From: Syngnathus acus | Taxonomy: Eukaryota > Chordata > Actinopteri > Syngnathiformes > Syngnathidae | Assembly: GCF_901709675.1 (NCBI RefSeq) | Contig: NC_051105.1 | Location: 1,614,001 to 1,678,000 of the forward strand | Direction: 5' to 3' | DNA length: 64,000 bases | In this document: positions 44,406 to 55,161 of the stretch, one piece after another | Layout of the letters: each line of letters starts with the position of its first letter | How positions within the stretch are numbered: position 1 is the first letter of the stretch | Made by a program: the position numbers and the translations under genes | The notes under the pieces: model-generated | Databases searched by the model: none | What the model saw: the letters and a program-made list of their open reading frames with translations, nothing else | Told to the model about the DNA's origin: nothing

Positions 44406-46983
44406 CTGAGGTAAACAAATGGCAACGTGTCTCACCATCGGAACACTGGCAGAGAAAAGACTTGAAATAGCCGGAGACCTATTTCTCGAAGGTTTAAACC
44501 GTTTGAGAAGTGTCACAAAATGACTAAAGTCATGATGTTATTCAGACGATATTTTGATACATTTGTGTTATTAAAAATGGATCACTAATGCCACAGTGCA
44601 GAAGAAAACAGTCAGCCAAGAAGTGTAATAGTTTGGAAAGATGATGAAACCGTATTTGTTGGCAGTTATGAACTATTTAAGGCACTTTTCTGGTCCAGCA
44701 GCACATGAAGTATGATATTTTTCTCTCTTCTAGTCAGAACCTATTCATGAAAATCCCACATGCCATTTTATTTTTATTTATTTACAGTATCATTCTTCTC
44801 ACTTAAATGCCGAGCATCCGTGTGGAAAGACACAGAAATGGGCAAATTGGCGGTCACAACAGCTAATGGTGGCTGTGAGATCTGGTCATCTGGTGCAAAT
44901 CAAAAAAAGAGCCTGAAGGTCTCCCTGGGCACAACCTAATTGACTTTGAGGGAAAGGCTTCTTTTCTCAGCTGAGATAATGCAAGCACTCGAGGGTCCTA
45001 AAGGGCACCCCTGAGGCTTGGCGAGTGCTGCTGGAGAAAATGAAACTCCATGTTTGCGCTGGTCATTTGGAGAGATTAGAGGGAGAGTGCTAGCCGCGAG
45101 AGATCTCATTCTTCCCTCATATGGGACTTGGACAACACTTGCTGATCATTAAGCCAGAGTATTTCCTCATTGTTTGTCCTTCTGGTCAGTGATCTGGCAC
45201 TGCAGTGAGGCTACAACGTGCGCCGATAAACAACAATAACATGTTGGGCCAAACAATGTTGGTGAGAAAAAGGAGATTAGAAGAGTTGAGCACACCATTA
45301 ATTCCTCCCAGCCTTCCCCAACATATTTTTTAGGAGGTGTCAAAATGTATCGACCATCGATTGAATAATCATTGTCTGACTTAAACAGGGGTGTCAAACT
45401 GATTTTTGTCGCGGGCCGCATCGTCGTTATAGTTTCCTTCGGAGGGCCATTATGATCGTCAACAAACTGATGAATAACTAAGTTTGAAACCGAAGACTAA
45501 TAAAAACTGTTCAAATATGTTTAAAATATCAATGGTAACAAAACTTGCTAGCAATATCTGTCTTTTTTAAAAGTGAAGACAATTTGTAACTTTGGTATTG
45601 ACAGATGAAGTCGATGCGCAATTTCTCTTCGGGGGCCACATCAAATGATGTGGTGGGCCGTATCTGGCCCCCGGGCCTCGACTTTGACACCTATGATCTA
45701 AATCATTGTCTGATAGGGTCCAACGCTTTCAAGCAAAATAAAATTGTAAACGGATAAAACACTCAACAAGTCCAACTCGTTGGCAGAGTAATCAATTATT
45801 TGATTACTGAATGGATAAACCTATTGAATAATCTATTCTAAAAATACTTGCGAGCCCTAATGTTACACGTCATAAAAACATACAGTCATGAAATGATTCC
45901 AAATATAAATTAACTGCGTATGTCATTGCAGCAATTCGGTGGTGCCACAGGGATTGATAATTGCGATAATGCCCATCGATGTAAGAGTGTCATCACCAAG
46001 GCATGATGGGCAAAACAGCCCAAGAGTGAGTGAACGGCTGTCTGTCTGGACGCGTCAGCCCGGCAATTTAAGAGCAATCTGTCCGAGCGTGTCATCGGTG
46101 ACAGCTTGCAACTCTTTGCGACCCTGCGCGAGATAAAGGGGAAAATTGATGGCCGTGCACTTTTGCAATTGAATGTCGATGACGCATAGACTTCATGAAA
46201 AATGACAATATGGCCCACACAGGTTCCCGCTATACGCTACTAAGAACTAAATATGCAGTTGATACTGTATTTGATGAATATTGCATTTTTTTTCCAAAGC
46301 TTCTTTTCTCGGGAGAACTGGAAACCAAGGTTTGAGTATTTAAACATCAGAAGCTGCCTTTTGACAATTCCTCGCTGAAGTTTGATCGACCAGATGTCTA
46401 TTTAAAGAAGAGGAACCAAAAGAATGGCAGCAAAGCTCCCAATGTTGTTGACAATTTGGAATGTATTCAAGCTGTTTTGCAGCTGCAGTATCCACCAAGT
46501 TGGGCTCCAAACTTAAAAGGTCAGGTTCACCCCAACCTCAAACTGGCGGGGATGCGCTCAGCATGCCGTCGTATTTTCGTCAGACCGTATCCAATGCAGA
46601 GATGCTTTCAAAGATCAAACTTTAGAAATTCTCTGCCTGTCCTGTCCTCGCCTCCCGACTTATTTATTTTCCTTTTCGAACGTCACCTCAGCGATGCGCT
46701 CGACCGGGACTCTTTGACCAAAAGGAGGAGAATGGGCGAGTCTTTTGAGTTTTTCAACTCATTGCGACGACTTTAGGACATTTTCTTCATCTGGTGCAAC
46801 AGACCTTGGCCGCCCTTCGCTAAGCCGTAACTTCCGAATACTTTGGATTTTGAAATGCCAAGCCCAAGTTGTATCACTCATGGGTTGGGTGTGGGGAGCT
46901 TACAAAGAGAGGACGCAGTTGAAGCGGAATATAAATGTGTGTGATGAAGTCAGTCCTAACAATTTGAAATTAAAAGAGATTAC
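44406..46983. other. Intron (2,578 nt) between exons 15 and 16
   Basis: Contains the full-length copy of the hAT-like element (45386-45695). No exon or other gene recognised. Confidence 0.7.
45386..45695 (+). mobile_element. hAT-like non-autonomous element, full copy
   Basis: Starts CAGGGGTGTCAAACT and ends ACTTTGACACCTATG, an imperfect inverted pair of hAT type. Internal hallmarks are TTCCTTCGGAGGGCCATTAT and GGGCCGTATCTGGCCCC. No ORF. The 13-mer AATCATTGTCTGA lies on both sides (45367-45379 and 45701-45713). Related copies are at 5840-6112 and about 18500-18790. Confidence 0.75.
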
Positions 46984-47184
46984 CGCAAACGGGTCCTTCG
47001 TCCGAGCGGTCGGCACAGTCCACTTTACTGTTGCAGATCTTGTCCGGTGTCAGGCAGACGGAGGTGTCGTTGGCACAGTGGTACTTGGGCGGCTTACAGA
47101 CGGACGACTCGCACGACTCCTCGTCCGAGCGGTCCTCGCAGTCGATGTCGCCGTCGCATACCCAGCTCTTTGTGATACACTTCC
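46984..47184 (-). CDS. lrp1b: lrp1b exon 15: end of LDLa repeat 7 and repeat 8 of cluster II
   Basis: Encodes [20 protein letters not shown], then [19 protein letters not shown] and [18 protein letters not shown]. Both repeats have their cysteines. It mirrors LRP1B ([14 protein letters not shown]). Phase 1-1, donor GTAATC. Confidence 0.94.
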
Positions 47185-48430
47185 CTGGAAACGGGGATTC
47201 ATATTCCATAAATCAATAAATGATACATATAAAGTCTTCCTGGTCGTTATGTGGGGTACAGCACATTAAAAAAAATCTGTGGGAATGTTAAAAATCAGTA
47301 CGGTGTACCTCGCTTAATACTGCATGAGGCCTGTCGAGCTGGTTCACTTGTGGACAAATCAACTTGTTGCCATGGCAACGGGAACAATGCAGGTTTTATT
47401 TCGACCAGCCAGGCCATATTGTTTAAATGAGTTACTTTTATGACAAGAATATTTGTCAAGCTTCAAAGACAGTACATAGACATTGTTTCAAGTGAATAGT
47501 TAGAGAACTTGTGTTGCTCATTTGCGCGGCTTGTTTAGAGCGCAGCATTCCTTCACGGCGCACCTTCGATAGAAGTAGGTGGAACTACTGACGGAGGCGA
47601 GCAAAGCAAAACATCATAGCGTGCCTCATCATTTTTGTGCTGGTGCAGGATTGCAGCAACTTCCAATTTACAGATTTTCCTTCAAAGTTGGTTTATTCTT
47701 GGTGCCAGATCAGTGTGTGTGTATGTGTGTGTGTGTGGGAGGAAGGAGCGACAGCTGAGGGTGGCATTGTGTGTGCGTTCAGATGGGTATGTTTGTCGAT
47801 ATTGACGTGGAAGCTCTCGTACTGGCTTCCCATTAAAAAAAAAAAAAGAATATATAACATTATCCGTACACGGCATGTTTAACGCTTGGTGTGACGCCAG
47901 CGCAGTAGTAATTGAAAAGACATGAAAACAATATATATTAGACAGAAATGCGCCACAATAATAAAACGATGTTCCTTTGACTGAATTGATAAAAGACATT
48001 TACAGCTTGTGGGATGAAAAAAAGCAGTGGGATGAATAAAAAATGGGCAAAGAAAATGCAAAACACAAAAGCATCATTATTCAAAGAGTGGTGGCACAAA
48101 AAAGTGTTTGCATTAGTCGAGTGTATTAACAGAAACTATTTTTTCTGTAATATTTCAAAAATATCTAATTTTTTCAATAATAATAAAAAAAGCATCAAAA
48201 CACTATTTTGGATGAACCAACTACAGACGTCTCTTATTTAATAGTGTTTTCCATACATTTAATTTTTTCATGGCTTGATGCATGAACAAATGCGTGTCTT
48301 ATTTTTAGTCTCATCCGTCACGCTGTGCCTTCATCTGATATTAACCTGGGTAAAGACTCACGCAAGAATTCATAATGCTTTGGTGAGCTTGTTCATTTAA
48401 ACAATCCAATATTCTTTTGTGCAACATTAC
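47185..48430. other. Intron (1,246 nt) between exons 14 and 15
   Basis: Contains a short interrupted TG repeat at 47713-47737; otherwise nothing recognised. Confidence 0.6.
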
Positions 48431-48613
48431 CCGTATCTTTGCAGGTAAACTTGGCCTTGGGGTCGCACATCCTTTTGGTGCCTCGGCAGTCTTTCTCGTC
48501 GCTGGCGTCTTCGCAATCCTTGTCTCCGTCGCATCTCCAGCGCTCGGGGATGCAGGTCCCATCTGTGACACAGTGGAATTCCTCCCCGCTGCACTCAATC
48601 ACAGATGGCAGGG
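48431..48613 (-). CDS. lrp1b: lrp1b exon 14: LDLa cluster II repeat 6 and start of repeat 7
   Basis: Encodes [38 protein letters not shown], then [13 protein letters not shown]. Acceptor TTTCAG, donor GTAATG in phase 1; repeat 7 continues in exon 15. Confidence 0.94.
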
Positions 48614-49643
48614 CTGAAAGGAAAGTCACTCAACTATTGATTGGATCGCAACAGTGCTCCGCGACGCGCCGTCGCGGGCCAAGGCGCAACAGCCTGGAAT
48701 CATTCCATGGGGACACGTTTTATTGTTGAGATATTTGTATTTATAGGGCTGCTATTCTCTTGTTGTTTGGTTTCCAAAATGAACATTTTGAGACCGATGT
48801 TGACGGCCATATGCCGTCGGCGTTCTGGATTTCCCAATATGGTCTTCTGCCATGGTTTTACACTGAATCATTTCAAAAGAACCGTGAGGTCACTCCGAGT
48901 ACGGCTTCATTTCTGCCTAAGAACATTCGAAGGACATAATTCTTCATCTTAAGCACAACAGAAACGAGAAAATAATAAGCAGCCTGGCGTTGTTTGTGTT
49001 TCAAGAGAAAAGATTCAACCCTGAAATGAGGTGGTGCTGACAGCTCAACGCTTGTGACGCAAAGCTCAAAAGTAGAGTCAAAGCTCAGGCTGACTCGCTC
49101 CTTTGTGCTCAGAGGCGGGCCCACCAGCGTCACAAAATGGTTTGATGAATACTCGACATATTCCAATGACAAGCGAATGAGCTGTGAGGCTGCATTAGTT
49201 GTTTTTTTCCCCCCGCGCTCTGCATTAATTAGATGAAATGATTCAGCTCCCGATGTTGAAGTTCCCCCAGAACGGCGACTAGATAAGATTAGTCACACAT
49301 GAGTGTTAAAACAACGTTATTCAAATTAAGATGATTCATTGCTGAACTCGTAATTACAACGGATGAATTTATGCCTTGCCTTGATTTGCCAAACCACAAT
49401 TAGCACGCTAAAATGGACATGAAGAAACAACCCCGTCGTTACAAGTCACAGCTTGCATGGGAAAAAATTGCGCTGTCAAGCTAGGGAAAATTATTTTTTA
49501 ATTTAAAGTCAAATTTGAATCACAGGGCGAATAATTTCTTTTTTGTATTATTATTTTTATTTTTTTTTTCTTGCCTTGTCCTGTTCAGAGTAAAGCTTGT
49601 CTTTATATATTAGCATGTATATAATCTGTGAATTCCTTCTCAC
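48614..49643. other. Intron (1,030 nt) between exons 13 and 14
   Basis: Noncoding, A/T-rich; nothing recognised beyond short homopolymers near 49555. Confidence 0.6.
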
Positions 49644-49814
49644 CTGCTGATCCACCCCGGCAGGTGGTGTTCTCATCGCTGAAGTCTCCGCAGTCGTTAT
49701 CGCCATCGCAGGCCCAGTGACCCGGGATGCAGCGGCCGCCAGCGCACTGGAACTGGTTGTTGGCGCAAGGCCGGGCGCAGCCCGCTTCATCGCTACCATC
49801 GCCGCAGTCGTCGT
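49644..49814 (-). CDS. lrp1b: lrp1b exon 13: rest of LDLa repeat 4 plus repeat 5 of cluster II
   Basis: Encodes [13 protein letters not shown], then [20 protein letters not shown] and [18 protein letters not shown]. Separated from exon 12 by only 62 nt (49815-49876, GTTTGG...TTCAG). Phase 1-1, donor GTGAGA. Confidence 0.9.
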
Positions 49815-49876
49815 CTGAACAAATTTACCGGCGAGTTGTAAGTGGCCCAAACGGTGCGGCGGAAAAATGTCCAAAC

Positions 49877-49956
49877 CTGAATCGCAGCGCCACTTTCACT
49901 GATGCAGCGTCCGTTGGAACAGGTGAACTCCGTGAGGGTCTCACAAGTGGGAAAAG
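49877..49956 (-). CDS. lrp1b: lrp1b exon 12: N-terminal half of LDLa cluster II repeat 4, one base short
   Basis: Encodes [18 protein letters not shown] and then should read EKWRCDS. The exon is 80 nt where 81 are needed: an AAAA run in the expected GAA AAG TGG appears as AAA (49894-49896 on the plus strand). Upstream the frame is LRP1B-like; downstream of this point only the shifted frame (WRCDS) is. The acceptor CCATCAG and donor GTTTGG are usable. Either an assembly homopolymer error or a real frameshift. Confidence 0.82.
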
Positions 49957-51047
49957 CTGATGGAAGAAAAAAAAAAAAATCATCTTACATCAACTGATTT
50001 CCTTCAACGGACACCAACAGAAAAAAGAAAAAAAGGAAAAGTAACAATGAAGACTTCCAACTCAACGGTTTGTGACTTTCATTTACCGATCCACGTTTCT
50101 GGGCAACCTGAAGTGAAATTGTGATGATATCATTTTTTGCCAGTTAAGACAACAAAGCAATCTGGCTTGATGGTATGACACGTCAACGTTTGTCCTCTGG
50201 CCACATCTCATTCAAGGAGACTTTGGCGCTATCTTACCTATAGAAATATGGATTCTTCTCTTCTCTGACATTTCTATTCCCGACAGAGATTGTTCTCTTT
50301 TCGGACTTTAGAGATAAGCCTTCGGCGTATATCAAAATGGATTCGGATATCCTTACAGGATGTCGAAACCTTTATTGACTTCAGAATGAAATGCAATTCT
50401 AGATTTGAATTGATTTGCCCGCATCTGCTTCTCCTCAAAGGCTGGCATGGAAAACATCAATTTCTTTTTTTTATTTTAAATGAGACAACTCATATTCACG
50501 GGGTCTTATTGACAGACCATTGCTGGATGGAATTTAACATTCATTAAAAATGAAACAGCGAGCATCCATAAATAATGAAGGTTTCAAGTAAACAGTGAGC
50601 TTGCGTGGCGGCTAAAAATGAAATGCCCACATCCATAAATAATGTCAGGTTCCCATGAACTAAAAAGTGAGATACAGAGTGACAACTCCTAAACTACTGA
50701 CAAACAAAATCTACACGGGTATCCATCTTGAAGACAATCGCCACTTGAGGACCTATCCTCGGACCCGCAGAAGCTCCACCGAAGCTGCCGGGAACGCACG
50801 GTCGAGCGCCTCGAGGCGAGTCATGCCCGAGGACGCTTAGACAACAGTGAGCGAGAAAATATGTTTTCCTACCCGGCTTGATTATGATTGAACGTAGCCA
50901 AGCGTGAACTTCAATTACCGCTCGCACCCCGGCAGTTTGCCACGCCGGCGTCTCCGAGCGGCTGAGGATGCGCCGAAAGGAGTCGAAGGCGATTCGACCC
51001 AGTGCGGCAACAACCGCTCACGGCAAACGACGACATACTGTCGCCGA

Positions 51048-51115
51048 TTAACTCATTCACTGCCGGCACGGTTCAAATAGACGTCTATATCCGTCAATGG
51101 CAGTGAAGGAGTTAA
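51048..51115. mobile_element. 68-nt TTAA-ended foldback MITE
   Basis: Ends TTAACTCATTCACTGCC and GGCAGTGAAGGAGTTAA are inverted copies with one mismatch in 17. The centre is itself palindromic (AGACGTCT). TTAA at both ends suggests a piggyBac-like target preference; this is an inference from termini only. Confidence 0.75.
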
Positions 51116-52513
51116 AGGCAAAAAGGTTGGAGTTAAGTATATGATTAAGTGTAGACCATGATACATTTATTTTGCCTTTAAATGTTGTTTTGTGTATGAA
51201 TTGAATGCGCTGTATAAATAAACCCGCCTTGTATTGGGTAGTAAAACTTTAGAAGATTTAATGTTTGTTCTTTCAGCAATTTTTTGGGTGGATTCCACTT
51301 GTTTACTAAAAGTGTTTTCTGATATTTTTTTCGATTGGACATGACTCAAGAACAGCAGCAAGGGTTCTAAAATATATGTTCAGCAACACCCTTGAAAACA
51401 CATGCCGTCCGTCATGTTGCTCCGAAGAACCGACATCAATCTTTCAGTTTGAAGTCTCTCGAATGCACTAATGTGTGTCGATGACAATCAAAAATGCATG
51501 CTCGCTGAAGAATGTTTTAGTACTTGTCGGAGTTTTGTAAAAAGACGAGCTTGTGCAGTCTCCCAGAAAAAAAAAGTTTGACTTTTTTTCTGAAAAAAGG
51601 AATTCTATATTTAAAGGTATAAATAGTTTCATGAGCGCGAGTTGTTTTCTACTTTCTTGCTGTGCATGATTTTGTCACACCCCGAGCTAGCTTTGTATTG
51701 CGTTTAGTTGACTGATGGTTGTTGTAGTTTGCTGTGCTGTATGCATGATTAAAGTTGCATGAGAAAGGGATGCAATTAGAAACGGCTCACAGGATGGTGC
51801 AGTGCAGTTCAAAAAAATGAAGCTGGACCTAATGTAGATGTAACTAACTGAGAGTGCATTGCGAGTAGTGGAGCAACGAGTCCCTGAGGTGCCGTATCCA
51901 AAACACCACCACCGCAAGTGAGATACTTTGTGGTCGTCTCCGCTTGGAGCAAAAATTGTTTTGGACGTTGTCTGTCTGACACTCAACACGGATCAATGTT
52001 GGCTGGACTCTGTCTCATCTCCTGCGGGACTGCAATCGTCCCGTCAGATGAGACGCTTGTCCAAACAAAGCGCATCTGATTGTCGTGGGATGGGATTTAC
52101 CCGCCGCCCACCTCCGCTCTCTCCCCGTCATCGACATTTGGATGAAGACGTCATTTGCCTTAATAGTCGCTATCCTGTTTTGTGCAACCCACTGGGCGCT
52201 CCGATGGAGCGGAAAGCTTCACGCTGCGGGATGACCTGCTCGGTCAACCCGTGACGGGGCTTCCGGAGACGTCGTATGCTGGCCCTGCTGTGGTTTCACA
52301 CTGAGGGATGACGTCGATATAGTGTGTGTGGGGGGGGTTTATGGGTTACCAGAGTGACTTGAAAATCACTTCTTTTGGTTTTTAGTGTTATTGTGGTGTT
52401 GCGGTGTTGTGTGTCTTTCATGTTTAAGCTTTCATTCAAAACAATTGCAAGACTAGAAGAGAAACAATTGCAAGACTAGGAGAAAGAATTGTCTCGTTCA
52501 CTTTGAGTAAAAA

Positions 52514-52628
52514 ATATAAAAGAAAAAATATATATATACATTAAAATATATATAAATATATATATTATAATATATATAAATATTTATATATTAAAAATGT
52601 ATATTTTTTTTATATTTATATATTCAAA
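52514..52628. repeat. AT-rich simple repeat (TATATA-type)
   Basis: Run of TATATA and TATAAATA units, low complexity; likely variable in length. Confidence 0.85.
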
Positions 52629-52882
52629 AATATATATTTTTTCTTTTCTTAAATATCGAAGTTGATTTTTTTTTTAAACTCACTCCTTCAATCTTGTTAC
52701 TTAAGTGAGGAGTTTCAGTACAATAGAACACTGCCATAAAAGAATCACTTGCCTTATAATTGGCATGAAAGCTTCTGAATGTTAAAAAGGGCTGCCAGAG
52801 GAGAACAGCCCATCCATAATGGAGTAGCCGCAATGTTGAACTCACACTTGAATGAGAGGTGAGAACCCGACATGAGACTTAC

Positions 52883-52996
52883 AGCACGATACTTCATCAG
52901 TCGCGTCGCCGCAGTCGTCCTCGCGGTCACAGAGCCACGCTTGAGGTATGCACCGCCCGTTCTGACACGCGTGCTGGTCAGTCTGACATGACCGGG
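52883..52996 (-). CDS. lrp1b: lrp1b exon 11: LDLa cluster II repeat 3
   Basis: Encodes [20 protein letters not shown] and [16 protein letters not shown], a complete six-cysteine LDLa matching LRP1B ([12 protein letters not shown]). Acceptor TTTACCGCAG, donor GTAAGT, phase 1-1. Confidence 0.93.
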
Positions 52997-53801
52997 CTGC
53001 GGTAAAGAAAAAAAAAATAAATCAAGGAAAGACCAGCTCTACTTCCAACGTGCATAAGTCAACGTAGGATGTGGAGAACCCGCCTAATGATCCCTACATC
53101 AGCCAGATGTCAATGTCTGCCTTGTGCTTTATCGCTCCATCACTCGGCTGCAGCTAGGAACGTCTAACGGCCTTGGGAAATTATGCCACTGACGGCTACA
53201 TGCTGCACGCCACTGCCGGACCCCCACAGGCGGGTGACCTCTTGTTGATGTGGAATATACGCGTCAATCTGATGACGAGGGTACATTCCTCACCTTCTGC
53301 TTAATGCGCGGTGATTGATCCCTCCAAACATAAATCGCTCCGGAGGGGGATCGTTAAGGACGCCGATGCTAATGCGGTGAATGTTATATTGTGCTACAGC
53401 AGTTCGAGTGATTACAAGTTGAAAGCACATCATTAAACAATTGAGATACAAATTGAAGTCGTTGACCATGCTCCGCTAGCCATAAATCGGCTCTCCCCAT
53501 TGACATCGGATGGAAATACCGTAAATCTGGTCCAGTCTCCTCCATAAAAACAACAAAAGTTGTAGTTCAGGCAGACATAAACGAAGAAGAGTTGTTTTAC
53601 AACTACAGTGACTCAGTAAGCTGCTCAAATATGACTTGACCTGTCTTTTTTCGTAGATGACTGCTAGACGGTCAATGTCTGTTTCCGTTAGCATTAAGCT
53701 AGCAGGGGCATGCATGGGGCAAAATTGTTCATTTCTAGAGCACTTTAGCGATTCAGAGTCTATTTCTTTTTTCTGATCAGGATATTTGGCAGTAAACACA
53801 C

Positions 53802-53930
53802 ACCTGAACATGTGACGGTTGGCCTCGTCCTCGTTGCTACCGCAGTCGTTTGTCCCGTCGCAAAGCCATTTCTTGGGAATGCAGCGTTTGTTTTTGCATT
53901 TGAAGTGATCAATCGGACACGAGTGATTGT
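53802..53930 (-). CDS. lrp1b: lrp1b exon 10: LDLa cluster II repeat 2, with apparent frame problem at its 3' end
   Basis: Encodes [37 protein letters not shown], then RHMF. The expected sixth cysteine is missing. One extra base between CAC and TGT shifts the frame: without it the exon would read N-R-H-C-S and end in phase 1 at the first GTGTGT. With the sequence as given, frame is kept only if the donor slips two bases along the GT run (exon start 53802). The obvious donor (exon start 53804) would give a downstream stop. The next intron (52997-53801, 805 nt) is featureless. Confidence 0.8.
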
Positions 53931-54611
53931 CTGCAAAGAAAATGGATGTCAAGTATTCCACACGAGACTTATCTGTGTGAACATACGCATTCTCATTCAG
54001 CAGGTGTGTCTAAACTTTTCTTGTGACCAGCGCCGAAGTGTATCCAGAGTGTAAGACAGATGATGAAATATAGCAAGAAAAGGAGCAGCTAACAAATCAA
54101 TACGGTGTATAAAACATTGTGTTTTCTGACAGCCTCCATAAAGACACCATTCCTTATTTGCTGCATCCATGTGGCAAATTGCAACCATACATCACACTAG
54201 AACGCCACTGAGCCAGTGTCCAGCCTCTGTGAGAGTGTTTAGAGTAAGTGCGGCTCGGCGCTGACCGTAAATTCATGTTGAAAATGTTGCTTTTCACAAC
54301 ACGGCTTAGGAAACCAGTTACCAGCTGGTATTAGCGTTAAGCTAGCATGATGAGGGAATGAGACGATTAAAAGTTCCCTCAAAGGCTTTCCGTTATTTTG
54401 GTTATTCGGTTCTTCGCACTGAATCGAATTAAATCAGGTGACAAACAAGACGCAGAAACCAATTCAAAGAGCACATTTCACTTCAGTAAAAGGCAGGACA
54501 GATGGGGAACATCTTTATGTTAGCGCTGACATTTCCAAGGATAAAGGTTAACAGCATGGACCATTTTGCGTCTCATTTCTGCACATGTAAGACAAATTGA
54601 GCAGCGCTCAC

Positions 54612-54752
54612 AGCAAGTGTGGCTTTCTTCGTCGCTGGCGTCCAGACAGTCGTCGTCTCCGTCGCATTTCCACAGCGCCTGGATGCAGCGCCCGTTACGG
54701 CACTGGAATTCTTCCTTTTTACACCGCTGCGGTTCTGGAGCGCTGCCGGAAC
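54612..54752 (-). CDS. lrp1b: lrp1b exon 9: LDLa cluster II repeat 1
   Basis: Encodes [20 protein letters not shown] and [18 protein letters not shown]: six cysteines and an intact calcium cage. Phase 1-1. The following 681-nt intron (53931-54611) holds nothing recognised. Confidence 0.94.
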
Positions 54753-55038
54753 CTTTTGGGAGAGACGGCAAAATAAACTGGAGTTTTTTTTTTTATTTAT
54801 GAAGAATTGTTTTTGTGGGCGTTATTGGCATGGTTATGGGAAAAACATGCTAATCATGTGCCATGACCTCGTTGCTAACCGGCGGGATTTGAATATAGCA
54901 GCGGAATGCTTCTCAGGTGATTTGCATTGGAGAAAAGGCAGCTATTAGTTGCTCGTTCTCCGAAGAATGGAAGGATTACAGCGCGCTGGGAAAAGACGGT
55001 TTAAGCCTCTCGCTCCGTCGGACTCATTTTCTTCCCAC

Positions 55039-55161
55039 CTGCACAGGTGACATTGTTCTTCTCCAGAAGCTGGTTGTCAGCACAGGCACACACTCTGCCT
55101 CCTGGGATGGCAAGGCAGAGGGTACTACAGCCGCCATAATTCAAACTAGCAGGCGTGTCAC
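55039..55161 (-). CDS. lrp1b: lrp1b exon 8: EGF-like domain lacking its first cysteine
   Basis: Encodes [32 protein letters not shown] and NNVTCA. By homology it is the EGF between propeller 2 and LDLa cluster II (human about GDNMCRVNNGGC). The first cysteine is replaced by Ala (GCT at 55148-55150), leaving five cysteines. Splice sites are clean (CCCAG acceptor, GTGGGA donor, phase 1-1), so the change is not a boundary artefact. The next intron is 286 nt. Confidence 0.9.

Larger units (their letters stand above)
49957..52882. other. Intron (2,926 nt, the largest here) between exons 11 and 12
   Basis: Contains a GC-rich block at about 50741-51046, a TTAA-ended foldback at 51048-51115 and an AT-rich low-complexity tract at about 52514-52628. 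No coding sequence recognised. Confidence 0.7.

Noticed and set aside
46745-47269. 174-codon plus-strand ORF
   Set aside because: Overlaps exon 15 in antisense; a shadow of the cysteine-rich coding sequence.
49815-49876. The 62-nt gap read as retained coding sequence
   Set aside because: Read-through in frame reaches a stop shortly after and destroys the LDLa match, while splicing gives an exact [12 protein letters not shown].
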